Assembly: GCA_030998225.1 (NCBI GenBank)
Contig: JAPYXD010000262.1
Span: forward strand, 1,054,001-1,118,000
Origin: Diplolepis rosae
Lineage: Eukaryota > Arthropoda > Insecta > Hymenoptera > Diplolepididae
Length of the DNA stretch: 64,000 bases
Reading direction: 5' to 3'
Shown: positions 24,038-36,800 of the stretch, piece after piece
Numbering within the stretch: the first letter of the stretch is position 1
How the letters are laid out: each line of letters starts with the position of its first letter
Translations under genes and position numbers: made by a program
Notes under the pieces: generated by a model
Databases searched by the model: none
What the model saw: only the letters and a program-made list of their open reading frames with translations
Told to the model about the DNA's origin: nothing

Positions 24038-24812
24038 ATTATTTGAACATAAATTATCGAGAATTTAAGAACTCTACTGGTGATATTTACACATAAAATG
24101 GAACGACATTGTGTACGCAAGCGATACATACGCCCTCATTGAGAAGTTTTTTAACTAATTGGCAGAACTCCAGGTCGGGAATGGATACATGGAGATTGGT
24201 TTCCTTATATTTAGTGAACTAGTCTCCTGTCTCCATGGTTCCGTACTAATCAGTAATCAGTACTAATGTTAGCCATGTTAGCTGTGTCCAGCTTTGGCCA
24301 GCTGTGGCGGTAGGAAAGAACCACATGGTTCCTGCTTTATCCCTGATCATATAGTAGATGAAAACATGACATTTTTTGTACGTCGTGGTCAACATTTTAC
24401 GCAGTTTACCTCAGGTTTATATGGATGATATCTATGGATCACGTCACGTGTAGAAAGGTGATGGTTCCGTGTATGTCAATCCTATTGAAAAGTGGATACG
24501 GTAATAGAAGTAAAAAGTGCGTTTGCTGCGTGCGGTAGCATAAATTAATAAAATAAACTGATGAAAAGGAATAATGTAAAAAGTAAAGTTGCAGGAATGG
24601 TATGGTAACAGTTTACACTGCATTCTTCAAATTATCAGGAGCGTTAAGGTACGCTTTCAAAGATTAGAAGAAACGAAGGAGGGTTGGATTGAGGTTTAAA
24701 AATCTCACTTTGTCACGCGCTAAAAATAATCTTGTGGTGTTTTCGACGTAAGTATATAATGCCAAGTGAAAACGAGGCTTACGTCGCTTGAAATAAGACA
24801 CCCTGCAATATC

Positions 24813-27800
24813 ATGGAAAAGTTGTCATCAAAGATCGCTCACTATTTTCGCTGGATGCGAAACGATCATCGTCATTCGTCAATCTGCAAAGACTGTAGCA
24901 ATGATTATGATAACTTATCTACAAAGATTTCAGAGCACGGTCAAAATTACAACTATCCTGAATCTACAGAACAATTTCTCAGCATTCTTGAGGGCATTTT
25001 ATTATGGAAGAATTTAGTCAATAGCATTTCTGTGCTAATTTTATTTAACATTTTGTTTTGGTAAGTCTGTTAATTTATGTTCAATATACTGTATACACTT
25101 ACAATTGTATTCCGATATTATTTTGTTTTATTGCTGTCATACTGGCACGCAGCCATATTCTGCAACCCACTCGTGGATACTTTGTATACATATGTATATA
25201 CAGTAAAGTTCATTAATGTCTTTAATCCGGTTAGGTTCTGTGCCTAAAAAGACACAGTAAAACTGATGCGAGTAAGCTAACCGAAAAGTAGTTTTTAATA
25301 AACATCACTCTATACGTATTAATAAATCTTTAGAATATTTAACATTATTTACCTTCACATTTATAGCAAAATAATTTGTTATATACTAGTAATTGAAATA
25401 AAATATAGACAGTTTGTGTCTAATATCTCCTGAACTTATTAATTTTGAATATTAGTCATGTATTTAGTTAATATATTGGACGTAAATCTCTTTGGAAGGT
25501 TTAATTTTGACAAAAATCAACCTGTTATAACAAATATATAATAATAATAACACTGAATTAAGCTCAGCACGAGAAAAATATGGGAAAATGTTCACAGTAA
25601 AATAAATATTTAAAGATATTTTATAGCCTTAATAGGAAATGATAGGTTTCCGCTATAAAAAAGATGAGTTTTGTAAAATAAACCTAAAATATGTGTAGAG
25701 ACCGTAATGATGAACTTACATTTTTCAAAATGTCTTGAGAGTTTCGAAGTGTTTGTATTTAAACTTTTCATAATACTAAAGTTTACATTAAGAATGCGAG
25801 TAAAAACACGGGGAGACATAAGAGTATCTCTCTGTATAAACGATCATCTGTTGTCTGTTCCCATGCATATTCAAATACATGTATGCGAACAGACAACATA
25901 CGATCGTTGAGATGAATTTGTACTGCTGCGTGGTAATAATGCGAAACATCAACTAGCGAATTCGAAGAAATTTTTTTTTTAATTTAAATAAGGATTTACA
26001 TTATTTTTAATTAGATAGCACGGAAAAATTAACTTATTTTTTAATTTTAGTGCAATCTTTGTATCTGCCGACATTTTAAAAAGCAGAAAAAAATAGTTGA
26101 ACATATTACTTTGATTTGTAAAATATTTCACTGCTACTTTATTAGTTAGTACAAATACTTTTCTAGTCGATTTTACTATCCGAGTTTTTTAATATTAATC
26201 TGATCAAAAAATGTAATGGGAATAATTTAAGGAGCTTCCTGTACACTATTAAAAAAAATAATTTGAATTTTTTCATTAATTAGTTTTTAAAAGTTCCAGA
26301 ATCTCTAAAAATGACCTAATTTTTGAAATTCCGGGCTGATAATGTTAAATAACGAGCTTGTCCTTTCTTTTGAAGAATTTATGCGGTATATACAAGAAAA
26401 ATCTTGAATAGTATACAGAGTGGCCACGAGTGAGTTGCAGAATATGCAGAATATGAATATAGTGTTAAGACTTTAGTATACCTATATAAACTGTTTTACC
26501 GACTGAGAAAATTGGATTATATGCTAAACTTTTTATATTGTGTAATTCCTATTCTGCAACTCACTCATATCCACTCTGTATATAGTAAGAATTCGAATCA
26601 AGTATAGTCATATAGGGAAAATATAAGTGCTGGTGAGAGAAACACGGGGAGGAATACATAAGTGTGTCTCAATCTAAACGTCAAAAAACAGAAGAACGTT
26701 TGGATAAAACACTTTCATGCCTTACCGTCTTTCTTTCACTCACACTTAAGCTTTCCCTATAGCTAAGTGACTCGCGTCCTTACCGTATATATATGGGTGA
26801 GTCTCCATATACAGTGCACTTTCGTGTCAAGGGACTGTAGTAACTAAACCAAATTTCTTTTTAAATATAATTTGTTGAACTTCTTTATGTTAGCACAATT
26901 TAATACTTTTATAACTATACAGTAGGTTTGATTATCATATCAACTTTATTTTTAATTAACTTGGGATGATTCTGTCGGTTTAATTTTCTTAGAAAGTCAA
27001 AAAGAAAAGCCACACTACTCATTCCTTAAACATTTATAAAGAGAAAATAACTTTTTTCCAAAGTAAACAAATGTAAACAAAATAACCCTTGTAAATATAT
27101 ATAATTATTGAATTATAATATCAAATTCTGAACATTTTCACAGGGCTATTGTAGTATTAGAGATTCGTGGCTTTACAGCAGCCAGCAGTGCTGCTCTGGT
27201 CATTATGCTCTGTTACAGTACTGTTGAAAATCATTCTCAAAAGGAAGAAAGAGAAATTTCAAAGGAGTAAGTTATTTTTATATTTATTTTATAAGTTTTT
27301 AATATTAAAATAACAGGCTTAGTTTTTCAAGTAGTAATAAGCCTTTTGAAACTTTATTTTTTTTCAAATAGTGCGACACAATTTTAAGTAACAAGTGTCT
27401 GTTGCAAGGTCTATACAAATAAAATATTTGTGTTAGAAAAATTACAGAACTTTGGTTAGAATTTTGAAACAGTTTAATAAAACTCATAAAACCGCAGTTA
27501 TAAGATATGATATAGTATATTGTGTTTCTAGGAGCTGTGGTACGCGTTTTGGAGCGAGGACTGATGTATTCAGGCCGAGTTTTACCGAGAGCGCGCCGAT
27601 GGCGCGCGCAAGGTGATCCCGAAGACTGAATACATCGGTCAAGTCCCAAAAGGGCCGAACTCCATAGCCCACATGATATTTTTCGCAAAATATGTCCTAA
27701 ACAAATGTTTCTAGTGTTTGTAAAGCGGTATTGAGGGTGTCCATTAAGGACTCTGTGGACTACCAATATGTTATATTGGTAATATGTATAAATGAAGTAT

Positions 27801-30800
27801 TTCCTCGGTGAGAAATTTGAAATTCCGTACATGAATATTAGCCATATCAAAAACGTAGGATGCGAGCCAACGACGCACATTAGAAAAATGTAACACCTAT
27901 TGTCATAGCTGTTCAGCGAACGTAAGGAACAAAAGTAGGACCTAAGGAACGAAAACAGATACAATATGATTAACGCCGGTCATAAATGGATGTCCTTACT
28001 ACCTCTCTACAGGGACTTGAAGTACTTCTTTAGTGTGTGTTTTACAAAATAGTATATTGTGTTATGATTTTAGTGTGTGGCTTTCAGTCCGGTTATATCC
28101 GGCATGTGATTAGTGTTTTTAAATTTGTTAATCTGATTTTTCATCAGGTTTTATGCGTATATTTTCTTGATAAGGCTAGATAAAATTTTATCCGGTAAAC
28201 AACTGGATTTTTTGTTATTAATGGGCACTTGAAAACCGGACAGCGCCAAATAGAATATCGTTTTTGGTTTTTGACGAAAATAGCTACGTAAATAAATTTC
28301 TAGATAGGACCAAATGAGATTTTGTCAGGAGATTAATTCATTTTTCCGATTCTAATTGCCGCTCCAAAACCGAATAATTCTGGACAAAAAACCGTTTTCA
28401 GTCCCTATACGGAATTAACGTTTCACAGCAGCACATGGGATTTTAAAGTAACTTTACCTATTGCTCTAACAGATATAGTAAAAGGAACCTTTTAGGCAAT
28501 TTTACAGTTAACAGAATATTTCGAAAAATTCCCAAAACTTTAGACAGTAATAGAATATATTCAAGATTGCTAAAATAGTTCGGTAAAGTTAGGAGAATTT
28601 TATTTTCCGTGTGGATCAATCATTTGGAAACAGAATCACTTTCGTTATACATCAATGGAAAAAAAGTTTCTCAAATATAACTTGAATAGTTTTTTCTTTT
28701 GAGATGCGTATTATTTAGTGCCATGTCCAACAAATGTTTAAGCTTTAAATACACTTCAACCGTGGAAGCTCATACTTAAATATTGGTCATAATTTTTCAG
28801 GGCTCAAGCAAAAGCTGAAAAAATTAAAAAAATATTAGCGAAAGCTAAATTAATTTGGAAGAACTTGAAGCAGTTACGGAAGAATCAACCAGGATTAGTA
28901 AGTTAACCTCTATTATTATTTCCAATCAGGCCATTTATAAAGTGGGTTACGTGACGTTAACATTTGTAATTACAGGTGTGTACACAAAAAAACAAGATCT
29001 CAGAAAGATCTCATCTGGTTCGTTTAGAATTCAAATTCGGTCCAGTTAAACTTAATCTATTTTATTTTTGTATGCATATCTTACGTATAGAAAATCCATT
29101 GAAGTTACTTACAATATTTTTGGATTACTTGACACACCTGTAATTTAAGCATGAATCTCAAGTTACAGCTGAAAAAAGACATAATGCGCTGTTGTAGAGC
29201 AGGCTTTAATTTCTATGACAGACTCCACGTGACCTACTTAATGATTGGCATTAAGGCCATACATGAAGTAGGCCACGAGACTAAAATATTTCATCCATGT
29301 AAGAAACTTTTTTTTTGTGAATAAAATATCTGAAAAAAATTGTAGAAGATAATAAGTAATGTCTTTCAATTTCACTTTTAAAAATATTTTGAGAAAAAAA
29401 TGTTTCTAAACAGTTATCTAACATAAACAGATTAACCTATAATTTACCTGTGCCGGTACATTTTTTTAAAATCTAAAACTTACGGAAAATAATACTTTTA
29501 ATAATGTTTTTTAATCAAAATTTTCCTAACCATCGCTTCTTAACAATTTTTTAAAAAAATGATTGGGTTTTCATGAATCATGGCTTATTTTTGCGTATTT
29601 AAAAAAAAATAACTATAATTAAAATGGTAGATTGTATTGACCCTTGATTTAATTTATAAAACTTGGTTAATAAAAATAACAAAATAAATATTTAACTTGT
29701 TGGAATTGTCATTCTACGTTAGGATTGGCGATAGAGGATGATGGGGGAATGCAATAATTTTATTTTTCAACATTACAAATTTGAAAAATATAATGTCTGT
29801 CCTTGAAGTCTGTTAGAGGCGGCTTCACGCGCATCTATTCTAAGTAATATGTAATATTTAAAAAATATATGCTACTTAGAATAGATGCGCGTGATATCAC
29901 CTTTAACAGACTTCAAGGACAGACATTATATTTTTCAAATTTGTAATGTTTATGAATGTATGGTTTCCCGTCGATGTTCCATGAAATCATCTAGGGGAGA
30001 CCGGGACAAACTTGTCGGCCTAAAACTCATTGCCCCCTAAAAAGTTAACAGAACGTGCTATTGATGCGTTTTTTTCTTATTCCGAGTCTCAAGATATTGA
30101 ATTATTATACAGTTCGCGCTCTATACGAGGTTGCATTAGGGGTGTAGTGGAAGTTTTCCACGAATCGTCTACCCCCACCACTATCCCTATGACCAACAAT
30201 TATTCACAATTTTTAATTAACATTTATTAAATTTACATTAAAAATTAGTTTAGGAAACCTCGTGAGAATCCTTGAATGACCAGCTTGGAAATTTAAGGGA
30301 TTAACGGTAGAATGTGCCATTTTTAAATTTCAAATTGACATGTTTGGTAACATGTCTATTATTATATTGACCCAAATTCATATAATGTTTGTTCATTTTT
30401 TTGGCATAGGGTCAGTTTCTTCTTATTTTCTTTGATTAAAATTATTATTACATTTAAAAATGCGCAAAAAGAAAGAAAGGCAAACGTTTCGGCCACATAT
30501 GGGGGCCCTCTTCAGTGCCATAAATTCAAAGATTAATTCAAAATTTATGTAAAGAATTACAATATAGAAGATAATCAAAAAAGAATTATAATAAAAATTA
30601 AAAACTTATCACATAGCTTGCAATTCAAAATGAAGTAGTCCAGTATGCAGCATCACGAATTGAAAAATTACGTGAAGTTCACTATGAATAAAAAACCGGA
30701 TAAATTAAAAAACATAACAAATTTTGCACACGAACCGACCGGAATTTTTTTCAAAAAATGTTTATTATTAATGAATGATGCCAAATTGGTTCACAATGGC

Positions 30801-33800
30801 AAAACGCGAACAAGTTTTACATTAATGAAAACTTCTCGTGAAGACTTTAAAACCGGCGTCTCTCACAGAATGATCTGAACTGTTTTAAAAACCGACTCGG
30901 GACATGTGGCTTTGCTGACCGAAAATTTTTCTCCTATAAGCAATCCTGAGAGGTTCTTTTCCTCCTTGAAGAAGACTATTGTCCTGTACTTAGTTAAGAA
31001 ATTCGAGACGTTTATGATGATTTTCACGAGTGGACGAAGGCGTTTATTTTTCAAGAAAACGATTTTGTATATAGGCTTCACGGACAATCCATTTTACACT
31101 GAATTTGCAAGCAAGACGTTACATAAAGATAAAATATTATAATATCCATATATGTAATTTTACTCCATATTTAAAAAAAATTGAAAGTTGTTTATTTTCA
31201 CATTCAGATTTATTCTGAGATGTTTTGGAAAAATGATAATAAATTTATCTTTAAAAATTAATAAAAATGCAACTTGAATATTCGTGATATTAATTATCAC
31301 ATTTGAATTTAGTATTAAATTCAACTAGTTCTGAAAATGGTCAGAACTGTTAGATATTCTAACTTTATAGTGAATGTGCCATTTTTAAATTTCAAATTGA
31401 CATGTTTGGTAACATGTCTATTATTATATTGACCCAAATTCATATAATGTTTGTTCATTTTTTTGGCATAGGGTCAGTTTCTTCTTATTTTCTTTGATTA
31501 AAATTATTATTACATTTAAAAATGCGCAAAAAGAAAGAAAGGCAAACGTTTCGGCCACATATGGGGGCCCTCTTCAGTGCCATAAATTCAAAGATTAATT
31601 CAAAATTTATGTAAAGAATTACAATATAGAAGATAATCAAAAATGAATTATAATAAAAATTAAAAACTTATCACATAGCTTGCAATTCAAAATGAAGTAG
31701 TCCAGTATGCAGCATCACGAATTGAAAAATTACGTGAAGTTCACTATGAATAAAAAACCGGATAAATTAAAAAACATAACAAATTTTGCACACGAACCGA
31801 CCGGAATTTTTTTCAAAAAATGTTTATTATTAATGAATGATGCCAAATTATGAATTTGGGTCAGTATAATAATAGACATGTTACCAAACATGTCAATTTG
31901 AAATTTAAAAATGGCACATTCACTATAAAGTTAGAATATCTAACAGTTCTGACCATTTTCAGAACTAGTTGAATTTAATACTAAATTCAAATGTGATAAT
32001 TAATATCACGAATATTCAAGTTGCATTTTTATTAATTTTTAAAGATAAATTTATTATCATTTTTCCAAAACATCTCAGAATAAATCTGAATGTGAAAATA
32101 ATAATAATAATAATCCATATATGTAATTTTACTCCATATTTAAAAAAAATTGAAAGTTGTTTATTTTCACATTCAGATTTATTCTGAGATGTTTTGGAAA
32201 AATGATAATAAATTTATCTTTAAAAATTAATAAAAATGCAACTTGAATATTCGTGATATTGATTATCACATTTGAATTTAGTATTAAATTCAACTAGTTC
32301 TGAAAATGGTCAGAACTGTTAGATATTCTAACTTTATAGTGAATGTGCCATTTTTAAATTTCAAATTGACATGTTTGGTAACATGTCTATTATTATACTG
32401 ACCCAAATTCATAATTTGGCATCATTCATTAATAATAAACATTTTTTGAAAAAAATTCCGGTCGGTTCGTGTGCAAAATTTGTTATGTTTTTTAATTTAT
32501 CCGGTTTTTTATTCATAGTGAACTTCACGTAATTTTTCAATTCGTGATGCTGCATACTGGACTACTTCATTTTGAATTGCAAGCTATGTGATAAGTTTTT
32601 AATTTTTATTATAATTCTTTTTTGATTATCTTCTATATTGTAATTCTTTACATAAATTTTGAATTAATCTTTGAATTTATGGCACTGAAGAGGGCCCCCA
32701 TATGTGGCCGAAACGTTTGCCTTTCTTTCTTTTTGCGCATTTTTAAATGTAATAATAATTTTAATCAAAGAAAATAAGAAGAAACTGACCCTATGCCAAA
32801 AAAATGAACAAACATTATATTAACGGTAGAGTTGAAGGATTTTGATAAACATCCAATTATAGCTAGGGTACCCACCAGATAATATTTTAGAGAATTTATC
32901 TCGCAATCGGCTTTTAAATTCTGGGAAAATTGAACCCCAATATTCAATATTCAGTGTTCTGTCGTACACAACTGGAGCCACTGATAATCCAAAACTGGAG
33001 GTACTTATGCTTCACACTTCCCTTTGTTATGTGTAAAAGGCAATTACTGAAGTTACTATTAGACTTAGAAAATTGAGCAACTAGTAGAGATATCATAATA
33101 CTCATTCGAGCAGAGTAACGGCGTCGATGGAAGTTGGCATGTTATTGAAGATTTTCCAAATAAAAGATGCTTTTATAGACTTTTTTCTGGTCGATATGGC
33201 TCGGGATTCTACCATTTTTCGGTCGATGCTGCCCCAAGCTCCATTTCTGCCTCTATGAGTCAGTTTAGTCGACATTGGCCCGACGTTTCTCTGACCTTTT
33301 TTCCTTTAGTCTATGTTTCCATATCACGAAGGAAGGAAAAAAATACATTAGAATTAGTCTTTTTCTCCGGTTTCATCATTTTCCTTCTTCGCAGGTCATT
33401 TAATCTTCAGGTATATATAATTTCGTGGAGGTTTTAAATTAATTTTTACATAGATCATTACTTAAATAATTAATAATGTTCACAGTACGTGACAACGTTA
33501 TTCAAAATTCGAAAAATATGTAAAGTTAATAATTAATAAAGTAAAAATCATTATTTGTTAAATTCTATTTCCAATTTGATTATTTACAGCTTTTATGTGA
33601 AGAATAATGATTTCTAGTTTGAAATTATCACTTTTTGGTGCCTTAAAAATTTTGAATTTGACCGAAAAATAAAATTTTTTCCGCCCCTTCCTCGCGCTTA
33701 TGCATTAAGAAAAGATGCAGGTCATCAGCAGTACTGCTTGTATTAAGGAGTTAGGGTCGATTGGAAATTTCAAAAAATTGATATGCAGAAAATTACTTCT

Positions 33801-36800
33801 GCAGAGGCTACAAATGTTTTCAAAGTCTGTCCGCATGATATATTCGGAACGATTCAACTGATTGCTTTCAAATTTTAATCACTCATTTAAAATATTAATA
33901 TTTAGTGCGTGGACGAAGGCATTTTTATTCCGTTAAATATTTTTTATGGTCGAAAAATGAGTGTTTTAAAGCGAAAAATGAACTTTGACATTACACATCC
34001 GACATTTTGTGAAAAATTAAAATTATTCACAACCCTTCGTTCAAGCAGTAACCAGTACAATTCATTAATGAATCCCGTTGGAATTTTCGATTGGAGATGA
34101 TCCAATTTTTAGCGACAGTGGGTACAACGCATTTTTTGTCCTTGACAGAATTGCATATGACTCGGATACAAATTAAAATTTTGCAATGAGAACATTATTG
34201 TAACTTCTTGAAACATATATATAAATTCGTATAAAAAGCTCTTTTATGTTTTTAAATAATTTGAAATCCTTCTGTGGAAAAAAGACTGTGCCGGGATTCG
34301 AGCCGGGTTCTTTCGATTGTCGGTCTTTCTAATTGACCCTAACCCCTTAAGTATTTACACTTCGACTACTCATCCCAAAAAAATTGAGCGCTGATGGTAA
34401 GCGCTGTAGAACACTGAAGGAACAACAAACCCACGTAACTAATGCCTTTTTTATGGAATTAAAAATATCAACAGTCTTAATATGTAATATATATATTTAA
34501 GATACAATATTTAATTTGCAAGATCTGTAAATCTTAAGATTAGAGTTTCATTTATGCTTCTATTTTATTAGTTTTGCACTGCTGTTTGTACTGTCTCGTT
34601 GGGTCTATGGCTAATTGGACGTTCTATAAATAGTGTACTTCTTGCATACGCACTGTGCATGAGTATCTTGATTGGTCCTGTATTTTTACTGAAAATACCT
34701 TCCAGAACGCTGTCAGATAAAGGTAAATGTTATTGCATACTTTTTTATATAAATAGTTAGGGAAATCGAATGCAAAGAAAAATAAATATCTAACCATTTG
34801 CTTAAACGGTATGCGAGGAGTTGATTACTCGAATTTTGAGTGTATATAGTACAACAGATTTTAAGATTCCAAAGGTTTAAAAATATTCATTAAGATTTTA
34901 TTAAGTTGCTATCAGACAGACAAAAATCTAGCTATACTAGCAAGAACACTCTTATCATGCTTTTGTAGCAGATTTAATTATTGCTATCCTGGCACAAAAT
35001 TTATGCATCTTATGCTCAGAAAAAGTTGACTGCAACTGTACTCTTGCTGAAAGAGGATGAGTTTTGAGCAAACATAGCTAGGTGAAGTTCGAGCTTTTTT
35101 CGCATGGCAATATTGCTCTGAAAACAAATCACACTATCGAAATTGGAACGCGCTTGTGGCTTTTATAGTTTGAGATATTCCACGCTAAAAGTACAAGAGT
35201 TCATGCGAATATTGCTCGAACTTCGTACCAATATCACACGTTAAAGTTCCGTGCTATAATAAGAAGACCTCAGCTTACTATAATAGCTAGATTTTTTTCT
35301 CCGTGCAGGATAACTAAAAAATCTTCTTCTTTTAAAAGTATCACCCCCTTATTTCTTGTTACTTTGTAACGAAAGATTTTACTTATTTTTAGAGATTTAG
35401 AACAAATATAATTTTAAAATATGTCAAATGATTTCAAAAGATTTCATAAGGTTATGTATATCAGATTTCAAGAGGTATCTAGCTTTCAACAGTACTTGAA
35501 ATTAAATGCTCGGATATCAAACTTCACACTCGCAAAATACATTTTTTTTCCCTAGTTGCACAATATACTATTTTAGGTGACAGGAGTTGATACTAGTCTA
35601 AGAATGCAATTTTTAAAATTAAGTCATCTCACCTAACTTATCGTCTTTCCGAAAAATTATGCGTCGAAAATTTTTCGAATCAAATAACATTAAATACCCA
35701 AGCTAACTTCACAAATGAGAATATAGTACATTATTTTTCGTAAAAAAATGCGCAAAAAGCCTTCCTTTTCGTACCTGTAAAGTTTGATAATGCTTAACTT
35801 TTAGGCATTTGAAGTGTGTATTTTCAATACACATTACAAACGTAACGTTTAATGTTCAAACCCGTTAACGTTTTGTACCCGAAAAATTGAGTTGGCAATG
35901 TTTAGTAAGTACATACTTCGTTCAATTACACACTTGACAACGTGTGTAGTGTGTAAAAATTACACATTTCACTACACACTTGTTTTTAAAGTGTATAGTC
36001 GATTTACACATGCGCAGTGTGTTTTCATCACGCCTTTTTAAAGCGCCACTTTCAGCACACTTTACAGACACGAAAAATCCTCTTTTCCGTGCATGTCTTG
36101 CAAAAACAGTTTTTTGCCAATAATTTGGCGGTAAAAATACCATTTGGTAACGAATCCTTTCCACTTTATAAAGGACGTTTATATTGAAAAAATTAATAAT
36201 AAATCGTCAACTCAAAAACTTAGTTTGATTAGTATTAACCGTGTCACAGCTGGTTAAATGACCGGTTTTCAATTCTTAATAAAGATGCTGCATTCACTGT
36301 TATTTTTTTCCTCCATTGGACTTTACAAGATTTCCTATAATACGAGGGTCGTTCCATAAGTCCTTAGAGAATCCCAAAAGATGGTGCTCGTAGTATCAAA
36401 ATGGTTTGGATATAGTTTTGAGTGATCGACAAATCAAAGTGTGCGAAATAGTTGAGGCAACAGGCATACCGTAAAGTACAGTGTTTTCCATTTTGCACCA
36501 AAAATTGGGTGTGAAAAAAATCTCGGCAAGATGGGTGCCGCGTTTTCTCTCAGAGCAGAATAAACGCAATCGTTTGGTCGACTCAGATTATTTTGGCGTT
36601 TTTCCGTCGCAATCCCGACGAGTTTCTGCGTCGATACATAACTGTGGACGAAACATAGATACATCACTACACTCCCGAGACAAAGGAAAAGTCAAAACAG
36701 TGGGTTTTCAAAGGCGAACTGGCTCTGAAGAAGGCGAAGACCGTGAAATCGGCCGGCAAAGTGATGGCTACGGTTTTTTGGGATGCACGCAGAATCAGCC

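Larger units (their letters stand above)
20580..24239. mobile_element. Family A palindromic MITE split by later insertions
   Basis: The left piece (20580-20632, with AGGAGACCAATCTCTTATGG), middle piece (22294-about 22380, with TTTTGCCAAGCAGTTAG and GAGGGCGCGTGTGTTC) and right piece (about 24105-24239, with CCCTCATTGAGAAG, TTGGCAGAACTC and GAGATTGG) reconstruct the element seen intact at 3442-3731. Element B (20633-22293) and a further block including a hAT MITE (23326-24037) have been inserted into it. Confidence 0.7.

Noticed and set aside
27305..27964. 219-residue minus-strand ORF
   Set aside because: Antisense to RETREG intron 2, low-complexity composition, no domain, and overlaps a GC-rich hairpin.
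34285..34385. tRNA gene
   Set aside because: B-box-like sequence only; acceptor and anticodon stems do not form, so called SINE-like.
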